Source: Lebetimonas sp. JH292
Lineage (GTDB): Bacteria > Campylobacterota > Campylobacteria > Campylobacterales > Nautiliaceae
DNA: 64,000 nt
Assembly (NCBI RefSeq): GCF_000523275.1
Contig: NZ_ATHQ01000001.1
Span: 1,123,289 to 1,187,288 of the forward strand
Direction: 5' to 3'
Shown in pieces: positions 1-9,440 of the stretch (position 1 is the stretch's first letter; each line of letters opens with the position of its first letter). The position numbers were made by a program, and so were the translations under genes. Below the pieces are notes generated by a model, which saw only the letters and a program-made list of their open reading frames with translations, ran no database searches and had not been told where the DNA came from.

Positions 1-893
1 TATTCAACCAGCTCTTTTTCGTCTTTGTATCTTGCTTCATTGTTTTTTATTTCATACGGATACCATGTTACCTCGCTTAAATGAATCTTTTTAAGACGTT
101 TTAAAAATTCTTTATTCATCCTAAAAGCGCCTGTTTCTATATTGTTTATTTTATTTAAGTTTATATTTTCGTTTAAATATTTTATAAAATTTTTGTAAAT
201 TTCTTTGAAGTTTTCTGTTTTTATAACAGGGTCTATTGCAATTTCCACATTATACCCTTTGTTAAGGGCTAAATTCAGGGCTTTTATCCTTTTTTCAATA
301 TTCGGTGCTCTTTTTTCAAATTTTGTTATTTCATTAGGAGAAAGTGAAAACGTCAAAATAAAATTTTTTGGCGGATTATCCGGTAGTTTTGAAACATTTG
401 CCGATTTTGTGCGGCTTTCTATCAGTAAATCGTCTCTTTTTTCTGCAAGTTCAACCCATTTTTTATGAAACGGATATATTCCTTCAAACGCCGCCAAATC
501 GCTTTCATAACTTATGGGGATAAATGCGTTTTTCAGTTTTTCGGCTTCTTTTATAAAATCTTCTTCGTTTACAAAAATTACAGGATAACCGCTTGGATAC
601 ATCCCCCCTATATAGCAGTATTCGCAGTTATAAACGCATCCGAGAATCTGGGTGGAGTAATAAAAATTTTCATAACCTTTTGAATTGCAGAATTTGCTTC
701 CTTTATAAAAGGAAACATTCTCTTTTACTGCCAGAATCAGCCTGTTTTGGGATTTTTGCCAGTTAAAATTCTGACGGCTTCTGTTGAAAATATCTTTATA
801 ATGTGTGATTGTTATAACTTTCGGATTGTATTTTTTGATTATATGCTTCGTTATTTCATAATTTTCCGCTCTTTTTTCAAGATAAACAATCAT
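1..893 (-). CDS. SplB-family radical-SAM protein (spore photoproduct lyase-like), 3'-truncated by window
   Basis: The frame opens with ATG at 893 and stays open to the window edge, so about 297 N-terminal residues are visible and the C-terminus lies outside. Cys86, Cys90 and Cys93 (CVYNCEYC) form a C-x3-C-x2-C radical-SAM [4Fe-4S] motif. The sequence around it and the acidic ESDLAAFEG stretch resemble the SplB family, whose founding member reverses the UV spore photoproduct in DNA. In a non-sporulating bacterium the substrate is unknown; DNA photodamage repair is an inference. The gene is divergent from the decayed surface-protein gene, with about 65 bp between the starts. Confidence 0.75.
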   Translation of the reverse strand, partial: MIVYLEKRAENYEITKHIIKKYNPKVITITHYKDIFNRSRQNFNWQKSQNRLILAVKENVSFYKGSKFCNSKGYENFYYSTQILGCVYNCEYCYIGGMYPSGYPVIFVNEEDFIKEAEKLKNAFIPISYESDLAAFEGIYPFHKKWVELAEKRDDLLIESRTKSANVSKLPDNPPKNFILTFSLSPNEITKFEKRAPNIEKRIKALNLALNKGYNVEIAIDPVIKTENFKEIYKNFIKYLNENINLNKINNIETGAFRMNKEFLKRLKKIHLSEVTWYPYEIKNNEARYKDEKELVE

Positions 894-957
894 CCTTTTC
901 CTTAAATATATTAATAATTTATGTTATAATAATAGCATAACTTAAAAGGGGTGTGTT

Positions 958-2846
958 ATGAAAAGAATTGTTTATTTTAACTAAAAATAAATGATACTGT
1001 TACTTTAAAAGCTAGAGAATTATAGCAAAAAGACTTTTCAAAATAATAAAAATTGAAAAACAAATAAGTAAACTTAAATTGTTTAAATTAGCAATGATAA
1101 CCATATCCACATCTAAAAATTTAAGAGTTGAAGAATAAGGGTATATTTATATAAAAGAAATTGAATGTCTTTAAATTTAGAAATGGATATAGAAAAGATT
1201 TGCAGAAAATATAATGCGACAATTTTGCTATTCGTCCGTATGCATTTAGAGTTTTTGGAAACAACCAGTATAAAAGAGCGGGTGAAGATTTTAATATAAC
1301 AATAAAAGCGGTTGATAAAAATTATAATTCTATTAATTCTGGTACAGTTGATAATGTTAAAGGAGTTAAGGATTATAATGTTTCTTTAAATGATTTAAAA
1401 ATAAATTCTAAATTTTATGTTCCTACTGATGAAGAAATACGCCAAATGAATATAGATGTCAATGATAAAAATGACACAGATAGAAGCAGAGTGGCTTATT
1501 GTCCTGATAAAGGAAAATTTAGTGTTGTAGGAAATCCATCATTTAATAATGGTGAAGTAAATGCAACACTTCAATTTTCTGAAACAGGTGTTTTGGAAAT
1601 TAATGTAAGCGAAAAACCGGGAAGTGAATTTGCTAAAGTAGATGAAAAAGATACACCAGATAATCAAAGATATATTAAATCTGCTACAACAATTTACGAT
1701 ATAAATGATATAAATAAAACAGATTTATTAATGTTTATTCCTTATAAATTTGTAACTGACGGGGAATATTTAACAATTCCAAGTAATCAGGATAATTGGG
1801 TTTATATGTCAAATGAAGTAAATAAATCAAATACTACTTACCAAATACCGAAAATGGCAGCTTATATTAAATATATTATAAAAGCTGAAAATAAAAACGG
1901 TGATGTTGTTAAAAATTATACAAAAACATGTTTCCCAGATGTTGATGAAGCTCACGCTCCACGAAGAAACGGTTTAAAATTGAATACAACATTTGATTTA
2001 TTTTTAGATGCCGATTTAAATATAACAAAAGATGCGACTATTTCAGCTTATACAGCAGATAATTATGACACTGCTGTATGGACACCTAATAAAAAAATTA
2101 ATTTAACAGACGGTAATAATTCATTACAAGAGTGGATTGGCGCAACTAATTTTGAAAACGGGGAGGGTAATGCGAAGGTATATTTTAATATAAACAAAAA
2201 TTATAAAATTCCTGTGAATGAAATAAATATTACAATAAATGACATAAACACATCCACTTCTTGGATGAATAATCCGGGAGCTACAAATAAATTTATAGGA
2301 AAAGATATAAATAAAACTATTAAATTTTTATACGGAAGAATAAAAGTTAATGATGCTACAGGAATAGGTAGAGAAATAAATACAACTTTTAAATATGAAT
2401 ATTGGAATGAAAATAAAGGATGGGTTGAAAATAAAGAGCATAATGAAACTTTTGGAAAAGTTTATTTTGATAAAAGTTATATAAATACAACAAAACTCTC
2501 TGATTCTAAAATTTCTGCTAATGAACATAATATTGTAAACGGTGAGCAGAACATAACATTTTTAACTACTCACTCTTTACCTTATGGAGCTAAAATACAT
2601 TTATCAATTGACAGCTGGCTTTGGTATCATCCGTTGGCCAAACCGTATAAAGATCCAAGTTCTTCAAATTTAGACTGCTTAACACATCCTTGTATGAAAG
2701 TTAACTTTTTAACTAATTCTACCGGATGGGGAGGAGTAAATTCCAATGCTGTGGGAAATAAATTCAATGAGTCAAACAGAACCTCAAAAGTTGGCACATC
2801 AGAGAAAAATGTTTCTAAAAAAGAGGTTAAAAAATTAAACTGGTAA
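958..2846 (+). pseudogene. Remnant of a large Asn-rich surface or secreted protein gene
   Basis: A start-like site (AAAGGGG, then ATG at 958, with TATAAT at 925-930) leads into only eight codons before a stop. From 958 to 1214 all frames are interrupted, then one frame is open from 1215 to 2846. In that frame the first possible start is ATG 1446, yet the homologous-looking part begins upstream with FAIRPYAFRVFG and AGEDFNITIKAVD. Similar stretches occur, as I recall, in long repetitive extracellular proteins of Campylobacterota. The remaining part (at least 466 codons) is rich in Asn, Lys, Thr and Ile with no recognised catalytic motif. I read it as the 3' remnant of a bigger gene whose 5' end has decayed. 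It overlaps the convergent nucleosidase-like gene by 20 bp. Confidence 0.6.
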
Positions 2847-3546
2847 TAAATTCCTGAACCTCTTTTTTGTTTTTTAATACCGGAAAATCTGGAAAATTTT
2901 TTTCTTTGATTTTATAAAAGGTTAAAATTTGTTTTAATTTTTCTTTTTGTGATTTTGTAAGTTTCATTTTCTTTTCCGCTTCGCTGAGCGCTGTATAAAT
3001 ATCTTTAAAAAAATTTTCTTTTTTGGGAAGCGTATCAAGAATTTTTTCTATTGTAATCAGATGGCTTTTTATTAAAGACGGTATTTCTTTTTCATCAGGT
3101 TTTTTTAACGGCGTGTCGCTTACGATTTTGTAAAGCATTATTTCCTCAACATTTAAAAATTTGTAAGCCGCTTCGAAAAAACCGCTGCTTTCCATATCCA
3201 CAAGATTATAATAATCCCCTGTTTTATCTACACATATTATTTCAGAGGAGGGTTCTGAGAAGAAATCCGGATAATATTCTTTTTGAGAACATAAATCTTT
3301 GATTTTATAAATAAAAAAACCCCGGTTTATTTCGTAACAATTGCTTCCCGCAATACCGAAATTAATGCTTGGATAACGATTTTTTTGTAAAACAAGTGCT
3401 GTGGAAACAGCGGAATTTATTTTGCCGCTTCCTGTGACGGCAAGATTGATGTAACCGTTTCGAAACAAAGAGGAATCAGGCTTTAAACTGAAATGTTTTA
3501 TAATCTCTTTTGCCTCTATGTAAAGAGCGGTTATGATGTTGAGCAT
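2827..3546 (-). CDS. Nucleoside phosphorylase-fold protein (MTA/SAH nucleosidase-like)
   Basis: A 239-residue protein with the nucleoside phosphorylase / 5'-methylthioadenosine nucleosidase fold. Its features are an N-terminal NIITALYIEAKEI strand-helix, a glycine-rich VTGSGKINSA loop, the purine/ribose-binding segment VDMESSGFFEAA, and KIVSDTP, which corresponds to the catalytic-Asp strand of MTA/SAH nucleosidases. About 70 Lys-rich C-terminal residues are not part of the usual fold. Substrate specificity cannot be told from sequence. It lies on the same strand as the SplB-like gene, separated from it by the decayed surface gene on the other strand. The last 20 bp overlap that remnant. Confidence 0.7.
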   Translation of the reverse strand: MLNIITALYIEAKEIIKHFSLKPDSSLFRNGYINLAVTGSGKINSAVSTALVLQKNRYPSINFGIAGSNCYEINRGFFIYKIKDLCSQKEYYPDFFSEPSSEIICVDKTGDYYNLVDMESSGFFEAAYKFLNVEEIMLYKIVSDTPLKKPDEKEIPSLIKSHLITIEKILDTLPKKENFFKDIYTALSEAEKKMKLTKSQKEKLKQILTFYKIKEKNFPDFPVLKNKKEVQEFITSLIF

Positions 3547-3571
3547 TAAAAAACCTTTTTAAAGGAATTAT

Positions 3572-3853
3572 ATGGAAAAATTTGAAATTTTTAAAGAACT
3601 GATAATTAAAGAAAAATATTTCGAAGCACATGAAATACTGGAAGCTGAGTGGCATAAAATTAGAAAAAGTGATAATGATTTAAAATGGGCTTTAAAAGGG
3701 CTTATAAATGCGGCCGTGGCGATGGAGATTAAAAAAAGAAAAAGAGACGGATATAAACTGGTTTGGAAAAATTTTGAAAAATATGAAAAATATTATGATT
3801 TAGATGAAAATATAAAAAAAACTGCTGAATTTGTCAGAAAATATAAGCCTTAA
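3572..3853 (+). CDS. DUF309 domain protein
   Basis: A small 93-residue all-helical protein with the DUF309 signature: a YFEAHEILEAEWHKIR helix carrying the conserved EAHE and W, followed by LKGLINAAVAMEIKKRK. Members are widespread in bacteria and have no assigned biochemical function; the conserved His/Glu pattern suggests metal binding, but that is unproven. An AAAGGAATT Shine-Dalgarno precedes ATG 3572. The gene is divergent from the nucleosidase-like gene (25 bp apart) and its stop overlaps the stop of the convergent phosphoribosyltransferase gene. Confidence 0.75.
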   Translation: MEKFEIFKELIIKEKYFEAHEILEAEWHKIRKSDNDLKWALKGLINAAVAMEIKKRKRDGYKLVWKNFEKYEKYYDLDENIKKTAEFVRKYKP

Positions 3854-4272
3854 TATTTTTCCCAGAAAAATTCTATCCACTCTTTTGTTTCATGAAAATA
3901 AAAGTCAGGTTTGAATTTTGATGCAGGTTTATAAAAAATAGAAACAGATTTGAAAAATTTATCGGGATATTTTGTTTTTAATTTATTCATAACTTCCAAA
4001 AAAGTATCGCCGCTGTCGCTTATGTCGTCCACCACTAAAATATTTTTGTAATTTTCCAAATTTGGAATATTCCAGACTTTCGGGATAGAGAGTTTTGTTG
4101 TTTTATCGTAAGAACTTGCATTTATTGTAAAAACTTCTTTAAGATTGAAAATTTCAGCCAAATGATGAGCCAAAGTCATTCCGCCCCTGATGATTGCCAC
4201 TATTGCATCCGGTTTTGGTATTTGATTTTTTTGCAAATCAATTTTCATCTCTTCATAAGAATAAAATTTCAT
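3850..4272 (-). CDS. Purine-type phosphoribosyltransferase (Gpt/Hpt-like)
   Basis: A 140-residue type I phosphoribosyltransferase. The PRPP-binding loop is ILVVDDISDSGDTF at about residues 78-91 (two acidic residues followed by SDSGDT), and the pyrophosphate loop is IIRGGMTLA near residue 27. The short length and the C-terminal aromatic/acidic segment ETKEWIEFFWE match xanthine/guanine phosphoribosyltransferase-like salvage enzymes, so it probably converts a purine base plus PRPP to a nucleotide in the cytoplasm. The exact base is not determinable. It shares its terminal bases with DUF309 and is divergent from the tRNA pair. Confidence 0.75.
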   Translation of the reverse strand: MKFYSYEEMKIDLQKNQIPKPDAIVAIIRGGMTLAHHLAEIFNLKEVFTINASSYDKTTKLSIPKVWNIPNLENYKNILVVDDISDSGDTFLEVMNKLKTKYPDKFFKSVSIFYKPASKFKPDFYFHETKEWIEFFWEKY

Positions 4273-4308
4273 AAACTTCCTTTTTTTAAAATTATACTAT
4301 TTTTACCC

Positions 4309-4337
4309 TTGCATTTAAAAAAAAAAATCGATATAAT
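4309..4337 (+). promoter_or_regulatory. Sigma70-type promoter of the tRNA-Met/tRNA-Phe unit
   Basis: TTGCAT at 4309-4314 and a perfect TATAAT at 4332-4337 are separated by exactly 17 bp, and the -10 element ends 12 bp before the mature tRNA-Met 5' end. No other promoter lies between the two tRNAs, so they are probably cotranscribed. Confidence 0.75.
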
Positions 4338-4349
4338 TTCAATCCGTTT

Positions 4350-4505
<156 letters not shown>

Positions 4506-4553
4506 CCATTATGATGTAAAATGAAAAGTAAAAAAATGTAAAATTATTATTTA

Positions 4554-4574
4554 ATATAGTGTCAGACACTATAT
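4554..4574. repeat. Perfect palindrome ATATAGTGTC-A-GACACTATAT
   Basis: Two perfect 10-bp arms around a single central A, in the otherwise featureless 175 bp between tRNA-Phe and rodA. A degenerate copy lies 78 bp away (4632-4652) and the AGTGT/ACACT core returns at 62688-62700. No T-run follows, so it is not an ordinary terminator. It could be a REP-like element or an operator. Confidence 0.7.
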
Positions 4575-4631
4575 ATTAAATAATAAATAATTAATAATAG
4601 AAAATGAATAATATAAATCGAATTAGTATCA

Positions 4632-4652
4632 ATATAATGTTTGGCACTATAT
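4632..4652. repeat. Degenerate copy of the AGTGTcagACACT palindrome
   Basis: Aligned without gaps, 17 of 21 positions match the perfect palindrome at 4554-4574. The right arm (GCACTATAT) is better preserved than the left. It lies 28 bp beyond the rodA stop codon. Confidence 0.55.
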
Positions 4653-4680
4653 AATCAATGAATAATTGATAATCCATTCA

Positions 4681-5760
4681 CTATTTTACCCCGTATGTGT
4701 GAATAAATTCTTTTCTTGAGACCAGATTTTCAAGTATTGCAAAAAGTATCATAAAATTAATAAAACTTGTTCCCCCGTGACTTATAAGCGGAAGAGGGAC
4801 CCCTACCACGGGAGCCAGGTCCATAGTCATTGCCATATTGATAAAAGCATAGGTAAAAATCATTATTCCAACCCCTCCGTACATCACTTTTGCAAAATAA
4901 TCGTCTTTTAATTTTTCCGCTTTGTCAATAAAATAAGCCACAAGTAAAAAATATAAGCCGATTACAAACAGTGCGCCCAAAAATCCGAATCTTTCAACAA
5001 GATAGGCAAAAATAAAATCGCTGCTTACAATGGGTAGGAATTTTAAATTTGCCTGCGAGGCGTTTTTTTTGCTTTTGCCTTTAAGCCCTCCGCTTCCGAT
5101 GGCAATAATCGACTGTTTTACATGGTAACCGGGTTTATTTAGAAAATGTTCGATTCTTTCTTTTTGATAATCCTTCATAAAAAACTTATAATAAACAGGT
5201 GCAAATAAAATGCTGAAAATTCCAATGCCGAGCCACACTTTTTTATCTACCCCTATTATAAAAAGAACACCGAAACCTATTATTAAAGTAATAAGAGCGG
5301 TTCCCAAATCAGGCTCTTTTACAATTAAAATAAAAGGTATTATTATGTAAACGGACAGCCTTAAAAATTCTTTAAATGAATAAAGAGGCCTGGGCGGGTA
5401 TTTGTAAATTAAGTATCCCAGCATAAGCAAAAGTGTTGTTTTCATAAATTCTGCGGGTTGAATTGTCGCATTTACCAGTGGTATTCTCAGCCATCTTTTG
5501 GCTCCCAGAATTTTTACGCCGAAAATATCAACGGCAATAAGCAACACTACATTCAGCCAGTATATTACCGGGATAAGCCATAAAAGTTTTCTTATCGGTA
5601 TCAGATATACCGTTACGAACACCAAAAAACCTATTCCTATATAAATAAGCTCTTTATAAAAAAGTTTATGCGAAATTTCGTTTATTAAAACGAGGCTTAT
5701 TATTATAAAAGGCAGTATTAAAAAAAGAAGAAAAAAATCGAATTTTTTTAAGTATTGCAT
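4681..5760 (-). CDS. rodA: SEDS-family peptidoglycan polymerase RodA
   Basis: A 359-residue polytopic membrane protein of the SEDS family, the peptidoglycan glycosyltransferases that polymerise lipid II with a partner class B penicillin-binding protein. Seen directly are about ten hydrophobic segments, the GAKRW (86-90) and QPAEFMK (101-107) motifs, the catalytic-loop region EPDLGTALI (149-157), and HGGTSF near the C-terminus. Length and motif spacing fit RodA (elongation) better than FtsW (division), but no partner PBP gene is nearby to prove it. It is the last gene of a minus-strand operon and overlaps the chemoreceptor gene by 13 bp, an odd partner for an elongasome enzyme. Confidence 0.88.
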   Translation of the reverse strand: MQYLKKFDFFLLFLILPFIIISLVLINEISHKLFYKELIYIGIGFLVFVTVYLIPIRKLLWLIPVIYWLNVVLLIAVDIFGVKILGAKRWLRIPLVNATIQPAEFMKTTLLLMLGYLIYKYPPRPLYSFKEFLRLSVYIIIPFILIVKEPDLGTALITLIIGFGVLFIIGVDKKVWLGIGIFSILFAPVYYKFFMKDYQKERIEHFLNKPGYHVKQSIIAIGSGGLKGKSKKNASQANLKFLPIVSSDFIFAYLVERFGFLGALFVIGLYFLLVAYFIDKAEKLKDDYFAKVMYGGVGIMIFTYAFINMAMTMDLAPVVGVPLPLISHGGTSFINFMILFAILENLVSRKEFIHTYGVK

Positions 5761-7172
5761 GGTTTTTCGGAATATTTCTCAAACAATATATCCATTGTTT
5801 TTTCGAGTGATTCGGAGGCATGTTCTATTTCTTTGAAAATTTCTATAATTCTGTCTTTTTGGTTTATGCATGAGTGTTCAGGAATACATTCCAAAGCTCT
5901 GTTTGTTAAATCGTGGATTTTTTTATGCAGTGTGTCTTTAATCTGTTTATATTCAGGATAACAGCCTATTTTGTTTACAGTGCCTTGCATTAGCAGCCAT
6001 CTTCCAAATTCACATTCATTATCTTTTGTTAAAGGAATCTCTTTCTCTTCTATAATTGAATCATGGGCATTTAACTTATATATCAAATGTGATAATTTGG
6101 CTAAATCCATCAATAATCTCAAACTTGCCAAATCCACATATTTTTTGTTTTCAAGCGATTTGTCCCTGAATCCTTCAATCATTGCGGAAACTTCATCCAC
6201 ATCGTCTTTTGACTCTATTGCCATAGATGTTATTTTTTCGGAATTTGACTGAATTTCGCTGGTTTCCTGCTGAAGAGTTTTGATTGTTATTGATATTTCG
6301 CTTGTCGCCTTTTGGGTTCTTTCCGCTAGTTTTCTGACTTCGTCGGCAACTACCGCAAAACCTCTTCCGTGTTCACCGGCTCTTGCCGCTTCTATTGCCG
6401 CATTGAGAGCAAGTAAATTTGTCTGGTCGGCAATGTCGGTAATCAGTTCAACAATTTTGCCTATTTCTTCCGTTCTGTTATAAAGCATATTAATGGCTTC
6501 GTTTGTATGGGAAATAAAATCAATTAATTCATTTAATACATTTGAAAGGTTAATTGTTTTTTGAGAGGATTTATCCGCTCCTTCATAAATTTCTGTTGAA
6601 AGGGAATCTATTTTTTGCATAAATTCTTTCAGTTTTTCATCAAGAGAGAGTTTGATTTCATTTAACTGTTTATTGATTCCTCCCCCTAAATTGTTAAGTT
6701 CTATTGCTAGTTCGTTTCTTTTGGTTTCTTTTATTGCCGTTGAAATGGATTTAATTGCCTTATTTACCTTTTCAACGGTAAATTTGAATTTTCCCTTATA
6801 TCCTTCAAGCGGAATATCCCTGTAATCTATTCCGTTTTCCGCCGCTTCTATGGAATATGAAAGATCTTTTTCAAAAGCTTCAAGCTGGTCAAGCAGATTG
6901 TTTAGTGCCCATGCCTCTTCAAAAAAACCGGATTCTTTGTTTATATTGGTGATTCTCGGCTGAAAGTTCCCGTTTTCGGCTTCTTTCAAAACTGATTTAA
7001 TTTTTTCTTTTAACGGGTCGGTTTTTTCTTTATTTAAGGTTGTAATGTAAATTGCAATAATTATTCCCACAACGGCGATACCAGTGTTTATGTAGTCATG
7101 ATAAACATATCCTATTATTCCCATTATCAAAAATAACAATGCGGCCAGATAATTTAATATTTTAGAGTTCAT
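5748..7172 (-). CDS. Methyl-accepting chemotaxis protein with C-terminal CZB zinc-binding domain
   Basis: A 474-residue chemoreceptor. Two closely spaced hydrophobic segments (about 7-24 and 30-45) leave almost no periplasmic part, so sensing is cytoplasmic or through a partner. The kinase-interacting hairpin tip with [20 protein letters not shown] is at about 247-266. The C-terminus carries a chemoreceptor zinc-binding (CZB) pattern: His362, Cys387 in NECEFGRWL, then His416 and His420. CZB domains are known to bind zinc and to respond to oxidants. The gene overlaps the upstream single-PAS gene by 11 bp, suggesting the Aer-like PAS protein is its sensor partner. Confidence 0.9.
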   Translation of the reverse strand: MNSKILNYLAALLFLIMGIIGYVYHDYINTGIAVVGIIIAIYITTLNKEKTDPLKEKIKSVLKEAENGNFQPRITNINKESGFFEEAWALNNLLDQLEAFEKDLSYSIEAAENGIDYRDIPLEGYKGKFKFTVEKVNKAIKSISTAIKETKRNELAIELNNLGGGINKQLNEIKLSLDEKLKEFMQKIDSLSTEIYEGADKSSQKTINLSNVLNELIDFISHTNEAINMLYNRTEEIGKIVELITDIADQTNLLALNAAIEAARAGEHGRGFAVVADEVRKLAERTQKATSEISITIKTLQQETSEIQSNSEKITSMAIESKDDVDEVSAMIEGFRDKSLENKKYVDLASLRLLMDLAKLSHLIYKLNAHDSIIEEKEIPLTKDNECEFGRWLLMQGTVNKIGCYPEYKQIKDTLHKKIHDLTNRALECIPEHSCINQKDRIIEIFKEIEHASESLEKTMDILFEKYSEKPCNT

Positions 7173-7695
7173 TTATTATTCCTTTTTGAATTTTTATCAT
7201 TAATTCATTGAAATTCATATTTTTTGAGCTCAAAAGTTCATTTACGGCATCGACTCCGGCTTCCATCCCGGAAGCAGCTTCTATGGAGAGCAGATTTTGA
7301 TACAGCGGCTCAATTATATTTTTAAATCCATCTCTTGGCTTTCTTCTTACGGAATAATATCCTATATGGCTTCCGTTATCGTCAAATGTCGGGGAAATAT
7401 TTGCCATTACCCAGTAATATCCTCCGTCTTTTCTTAGATTTTTAACATATCCGAACCATTCTTTTCCGTTTTGAATATGCTCATACAAAATTTTAAATGC
7501 ACATCTCGGCATATCCGGATGTCTCAGTATATTATGCGGTGAGCCCAATATGTCACTTTCATCATATCCGGACAGTTTTATAAATATTTCATTACCGTAT
7601 AAAATTCTGCTTTTTAAATCTGTTTTACTTACAATAAAATCCTCTTCTTTTAAGATATACTCTTTTTCTATAGGGGTAATTCTTGGCTTTTTCAT
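7162..7695 (-). CDS. Single PAS-domain, Aer-like sensor protein
   Basis: 177 residues with one PAS domain at about 20-120 resembling the FAD-binding PAS of the aerotaxis receptor Aer: [21 protein letters not shown], then [30 protein letters not shown] and GYYSVRRKP. It has no membrane segment and no output domain, only a helical tail. It lies directly before the CZB chemoreceptor gene and overlaps it by 11 bp. I infer a split two-protein redox receptor, as in other Campylobacterota where Aer-like PAS proteins pair with a separate MCP. A paralogue lies at 25455-25880. Confidence 0.85.
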   Translation of the reverse strand: MKKPRITPIEKEYILKEEDFIVSKTDLKSRILYGNEIFIKLSGYDESDILGSPHNILRHPDMPRCAFKILYEHIQNGKEWFGYVKNLRKDGGYYWVMANISPTFDDNGSHIGYYSVRRKPRDGFKNIIEPLYQNLLSIEAASGMEAGVDAVNELLSSKNMNFNELMIKIQKGIINEL

Positions 7696-8069
7696 TTTTC
7701 ATCCTTTACTTTGATTCCGTCTATTCGGTATTTTACCAAAACTTCTATTTTTTCAAGAGAATCTGCCAAAAAAATTATCTTTGTATCCAATAAATAATTT
7801 TCAGCGGTTTTCTGAAAAATTTCAGCTTTTTGTAAACTGTCTGTAAATGCGTATTTTGCATTTAAATTGGTAATAAAAATCAGCTCTTTTACCGAATTGA
7901 TTATAACGCCATAAGGAATATTATTATTTTTGCAAAAAACAAATGTGTCAATTAATTTATCGTTATATTGAAAAATTATTGTTGTGTTTGAAGGAGTGTT
8001 TTTTATTTCTTCAATTGAGTTTACTTTTATAAAATTTTCATTGCTAAACGGTTTTTCAAGAATCAGCAT
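7692..8069 (-). CDS. Conserved hypothetical protein
   Basis: 125 residues with alternating beta/alpha stretches (TTIIFQYND, IPYGVIINSVKELIFITNL, TKIIFLADSLEKIE, IDGIKV), a pattern that could form a small Rossmann-like fold. There is no signal peptide, membrane segment or cofactor motif that I recognise. It overlaps the zinc-ribbon gene upstream by 14 bp and the PAS gene downstream by 4 bp, so it is translated within the ribA-rodA operon. Function unknown. Confidence 0.7.
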   Translation of the reverse strand: MLILEKPFSNENFIKVNSIEEIKNTPSNTTIIFQYNDKLIDTFVFCKNNNIPYGVIINSVKELIFITNLNAKYAFTDSLQKAEIFQKTAENYLLDTKIIFLADSLEKIEVLVKYRIDGIKVKDEK

Positions 8070-8253
8070 CGCATTCCTTACAGTAATATTTTCCGTTTTT
8101 AAATTTTGCGTCTTTTTTTAATACAAATGTTTTACACTTTTCACACGGGACAAATTCATTTTCATCATTATTGTCTTTTTTAATTTTTTTATTTGGTCTA
8201 AACATATAATAAATTACACCTATTATAATTAAAAATATTATTATTTTTCCCAT
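8056..8253 (-). CDS. Small membrane-anchored zinc-ribbon protein (PP0621-like)
   Basis: 65 residues: an N-terminal membrane helix (IIIFLIIIGVIYYMF), a charged linker, then two CxxC pairs, CEKC and CKEC, that form a zinc ribbon. This matches the PP0621 family of small bacterial proteins of unknown role. It overlaps rsmG by 13 bp upstream and the hypothetical gene by 14 bp downstream. The domain may sit on the cytoplasmic face if the helix is a signal anchor. Confidence 0.75.
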   Translation of the reverse strand: MGKIIIFLIIIGVIYYMFRPNKKIKKDNNDENEFVPCEKCKTFVLKKDAKFKNGKYYCKECDADS

Positions 8254-8777
8254 TGCTTTGCCTTTATAAAAACATAATTTCTGTTTTTTTTATTAATAAT
8301 TTTAGCATTTATTCCCCCCAGTTCTTCCAAAGCATTGGAACCTTTATATAAAAGTATTGTACCATTTTTATCTAAAAAAGGATTTACCAAATTTAAAAAA
8401 TCGTCTGTTTTCATAACCGCCCGGCTTGTGATTAAATCCGCTTTGCCGATATCCGATTTTTCCACTCTTTTTGGAATTATTTCAACGTTGTTTAAATCTA
8501 AGAGTATTTTTATATAATTTAAAAAACTGTATCTTTTTTTTAAAGGTTCAATTAAATACCATTTTGTTTGAGGCAAGGCAATTGCTAAGACAAGTCCGGG
8601 AAATCCGGCTCCCGTGCCCACATCAGCAGCGGTTTTTGCATTTTTGATATATTCTAGTGGAAAAAGGGAATCTTCGATTTGGGCAAAAATTTCTTCTTTT
8701 GTGGTGTAATTGGTAAATTTATGTGTTTTGTTCCATTTTAACAGCTCATTTGCAAATATTTCGTATTTTTTATTCAT
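8241..8777 (-). CDS. rsmG: 16S rRNA (guanine527-N7)-methyltransferase RsmG
   Basis: 178 residues of the GidB/RsmG family, which methylates N7 of G527 of 16S rRNA using S-adenosylmethionine. The SAM-binding motif is ADVGTGAGFPGLVLAI at about 68-83, followed by YLIEPLKKRYSFL and SRAVMK. The protein is slightly shorter than the E. coli enzyme (207 aa). It is the second gene after ribA, an arrangement also found in Campylobacter. The 53-bp gap to ribA is filled by AT-rich repeats. Confidence 0.92.
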   Translation of the reverse strand: MNKKYEIFANELLKWNKTHKFTNYTTKEEIFAQIEDSLFPLEYIKNAKTAADVGTGAGFPGLVLAIALPQTKWYLIEPLKKRYSFLNYIKILLDLNNVEIIPKRVEKSDIGKADLITSRAVMKTDDFLNLVNPFLDKNGTILLYKGSNALEELGGINAKIINKKNRNYVFIKAKQWEK

Positions 8778-8833
8778 TTTTTATTCTCCATTTTTTCATT
8801 TTTCATTTTCCATTATCACCACTCACTATTTCA
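8778..8833. repeat. Intergenic low-complexity repeat between ribA and rsmG
   Basis: Read on the minus strand from the ribA stop codon, the gap begins TGAAATAGTGAGTGGTGATAATGG and then runs AAAATG AAAAATG AAAAAATGG up to the rsmG ATG. It combines the AGTGAG-type and ATGGAAAATG-type micro-repeats that recur elsewhere in the window. The first repeat includes the stop codon. Confidence 0.6.
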
Positions 8834-9388
8834 CAGTTTGTGTCCGAGTTTTTCTTTTTTTGTTTTTAAATAAAATTCGTTGTAAGGGTTTGGTTTTACA
8901 ATTATAGGAATTCTTTCAACCACCTCTATTTCTTTAAAAGCGAATTCTTTTTTTGGATTGTTTGTTAAAAGCCTTATTTTATTAATACCGAAATCTTTTA
9001 AGATTTTTTCCACTATACCAAAATCTCTCATATCCGCCTCAAATCCCAACTGATGATTGGCTTCCACGGTATCAAGTCCCGCATCCTGCAAGGCATAGGC
9101 GTTTACTTTGTTAAATAACCCTATTCCTCTTCCCTCCTGTCTTAGGTATATTACCATTCCCCCTTTTTCATTTATTGTTTTGAGAGCCTCTTCAAGCTGT
9201 TCTCCGCAGTCGCATTTAAGGCTTCCCAGCGCATCGCCTGTTAAACATTCGCTGTGAATCCTTACAATAGGTGTTTCGGGTAAATTCTCTGTGAAAATAA
9301 CCAGATGTTCTTTATCGTTTTCTATGAATGAGCGTATTTTAAATTTTCCGTATCTTGTCGGGAGATTGGCTGTTTGCGAAATTTTCAA
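8831..9388 (-). CDS. ribA: GTP cyclohydrolase II
   Basis: 185 residues, a stand-alone RibA without a DHBP-synthase domain. It converts GTP to 2,5-diamino-6-ribosylamino-pyrimidinone phosphate, formate and pyrophosphate, the first committed step of riboflavin synthesis. The zinc site is GDALGSLKCDCGEQL (the C-D-C, with the third Cys of the triad in SECLTGD just before it). The catalytic segment is YLRQEGRGIGL and the C-terminal substrate motif is RLLTNNPKK. It heads the minus-strand operon towards rodA and is divergent from argF. Confidence 0.93.
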   Translation of the reverse strand: MKISQTANLPTRYGKFKIRSFIENDKEHLVIFTENLPETPIVRIHSECLTGDALGSLKCDCGEQLEEALKTINEKGGMVIYLRQEGRGIGLFNKVNAYALQDAGLDTVEANHQLGFEADMRDFGIVEKILKDFGINKIRLLTNNPKKEFAFKEIEVVERIPIIVKPNPYNEFYLKTKKEKLGHKL

Positions 9389-9440
9389 AAAAACTCCTTT
9401 TTTTGATAAAATTATATCTTAATTCAGATAAAGGATAGAA

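Noticed and set aside
1446-2846. An intact 466-residue protein starting at ATG 1446
   Set aside because: The same frame continues upstream for 77 codons with protein-like sequence and there is no Shine-Dalgarno before ATG 1446, so it is an arbitrary internal Met of a remnant.
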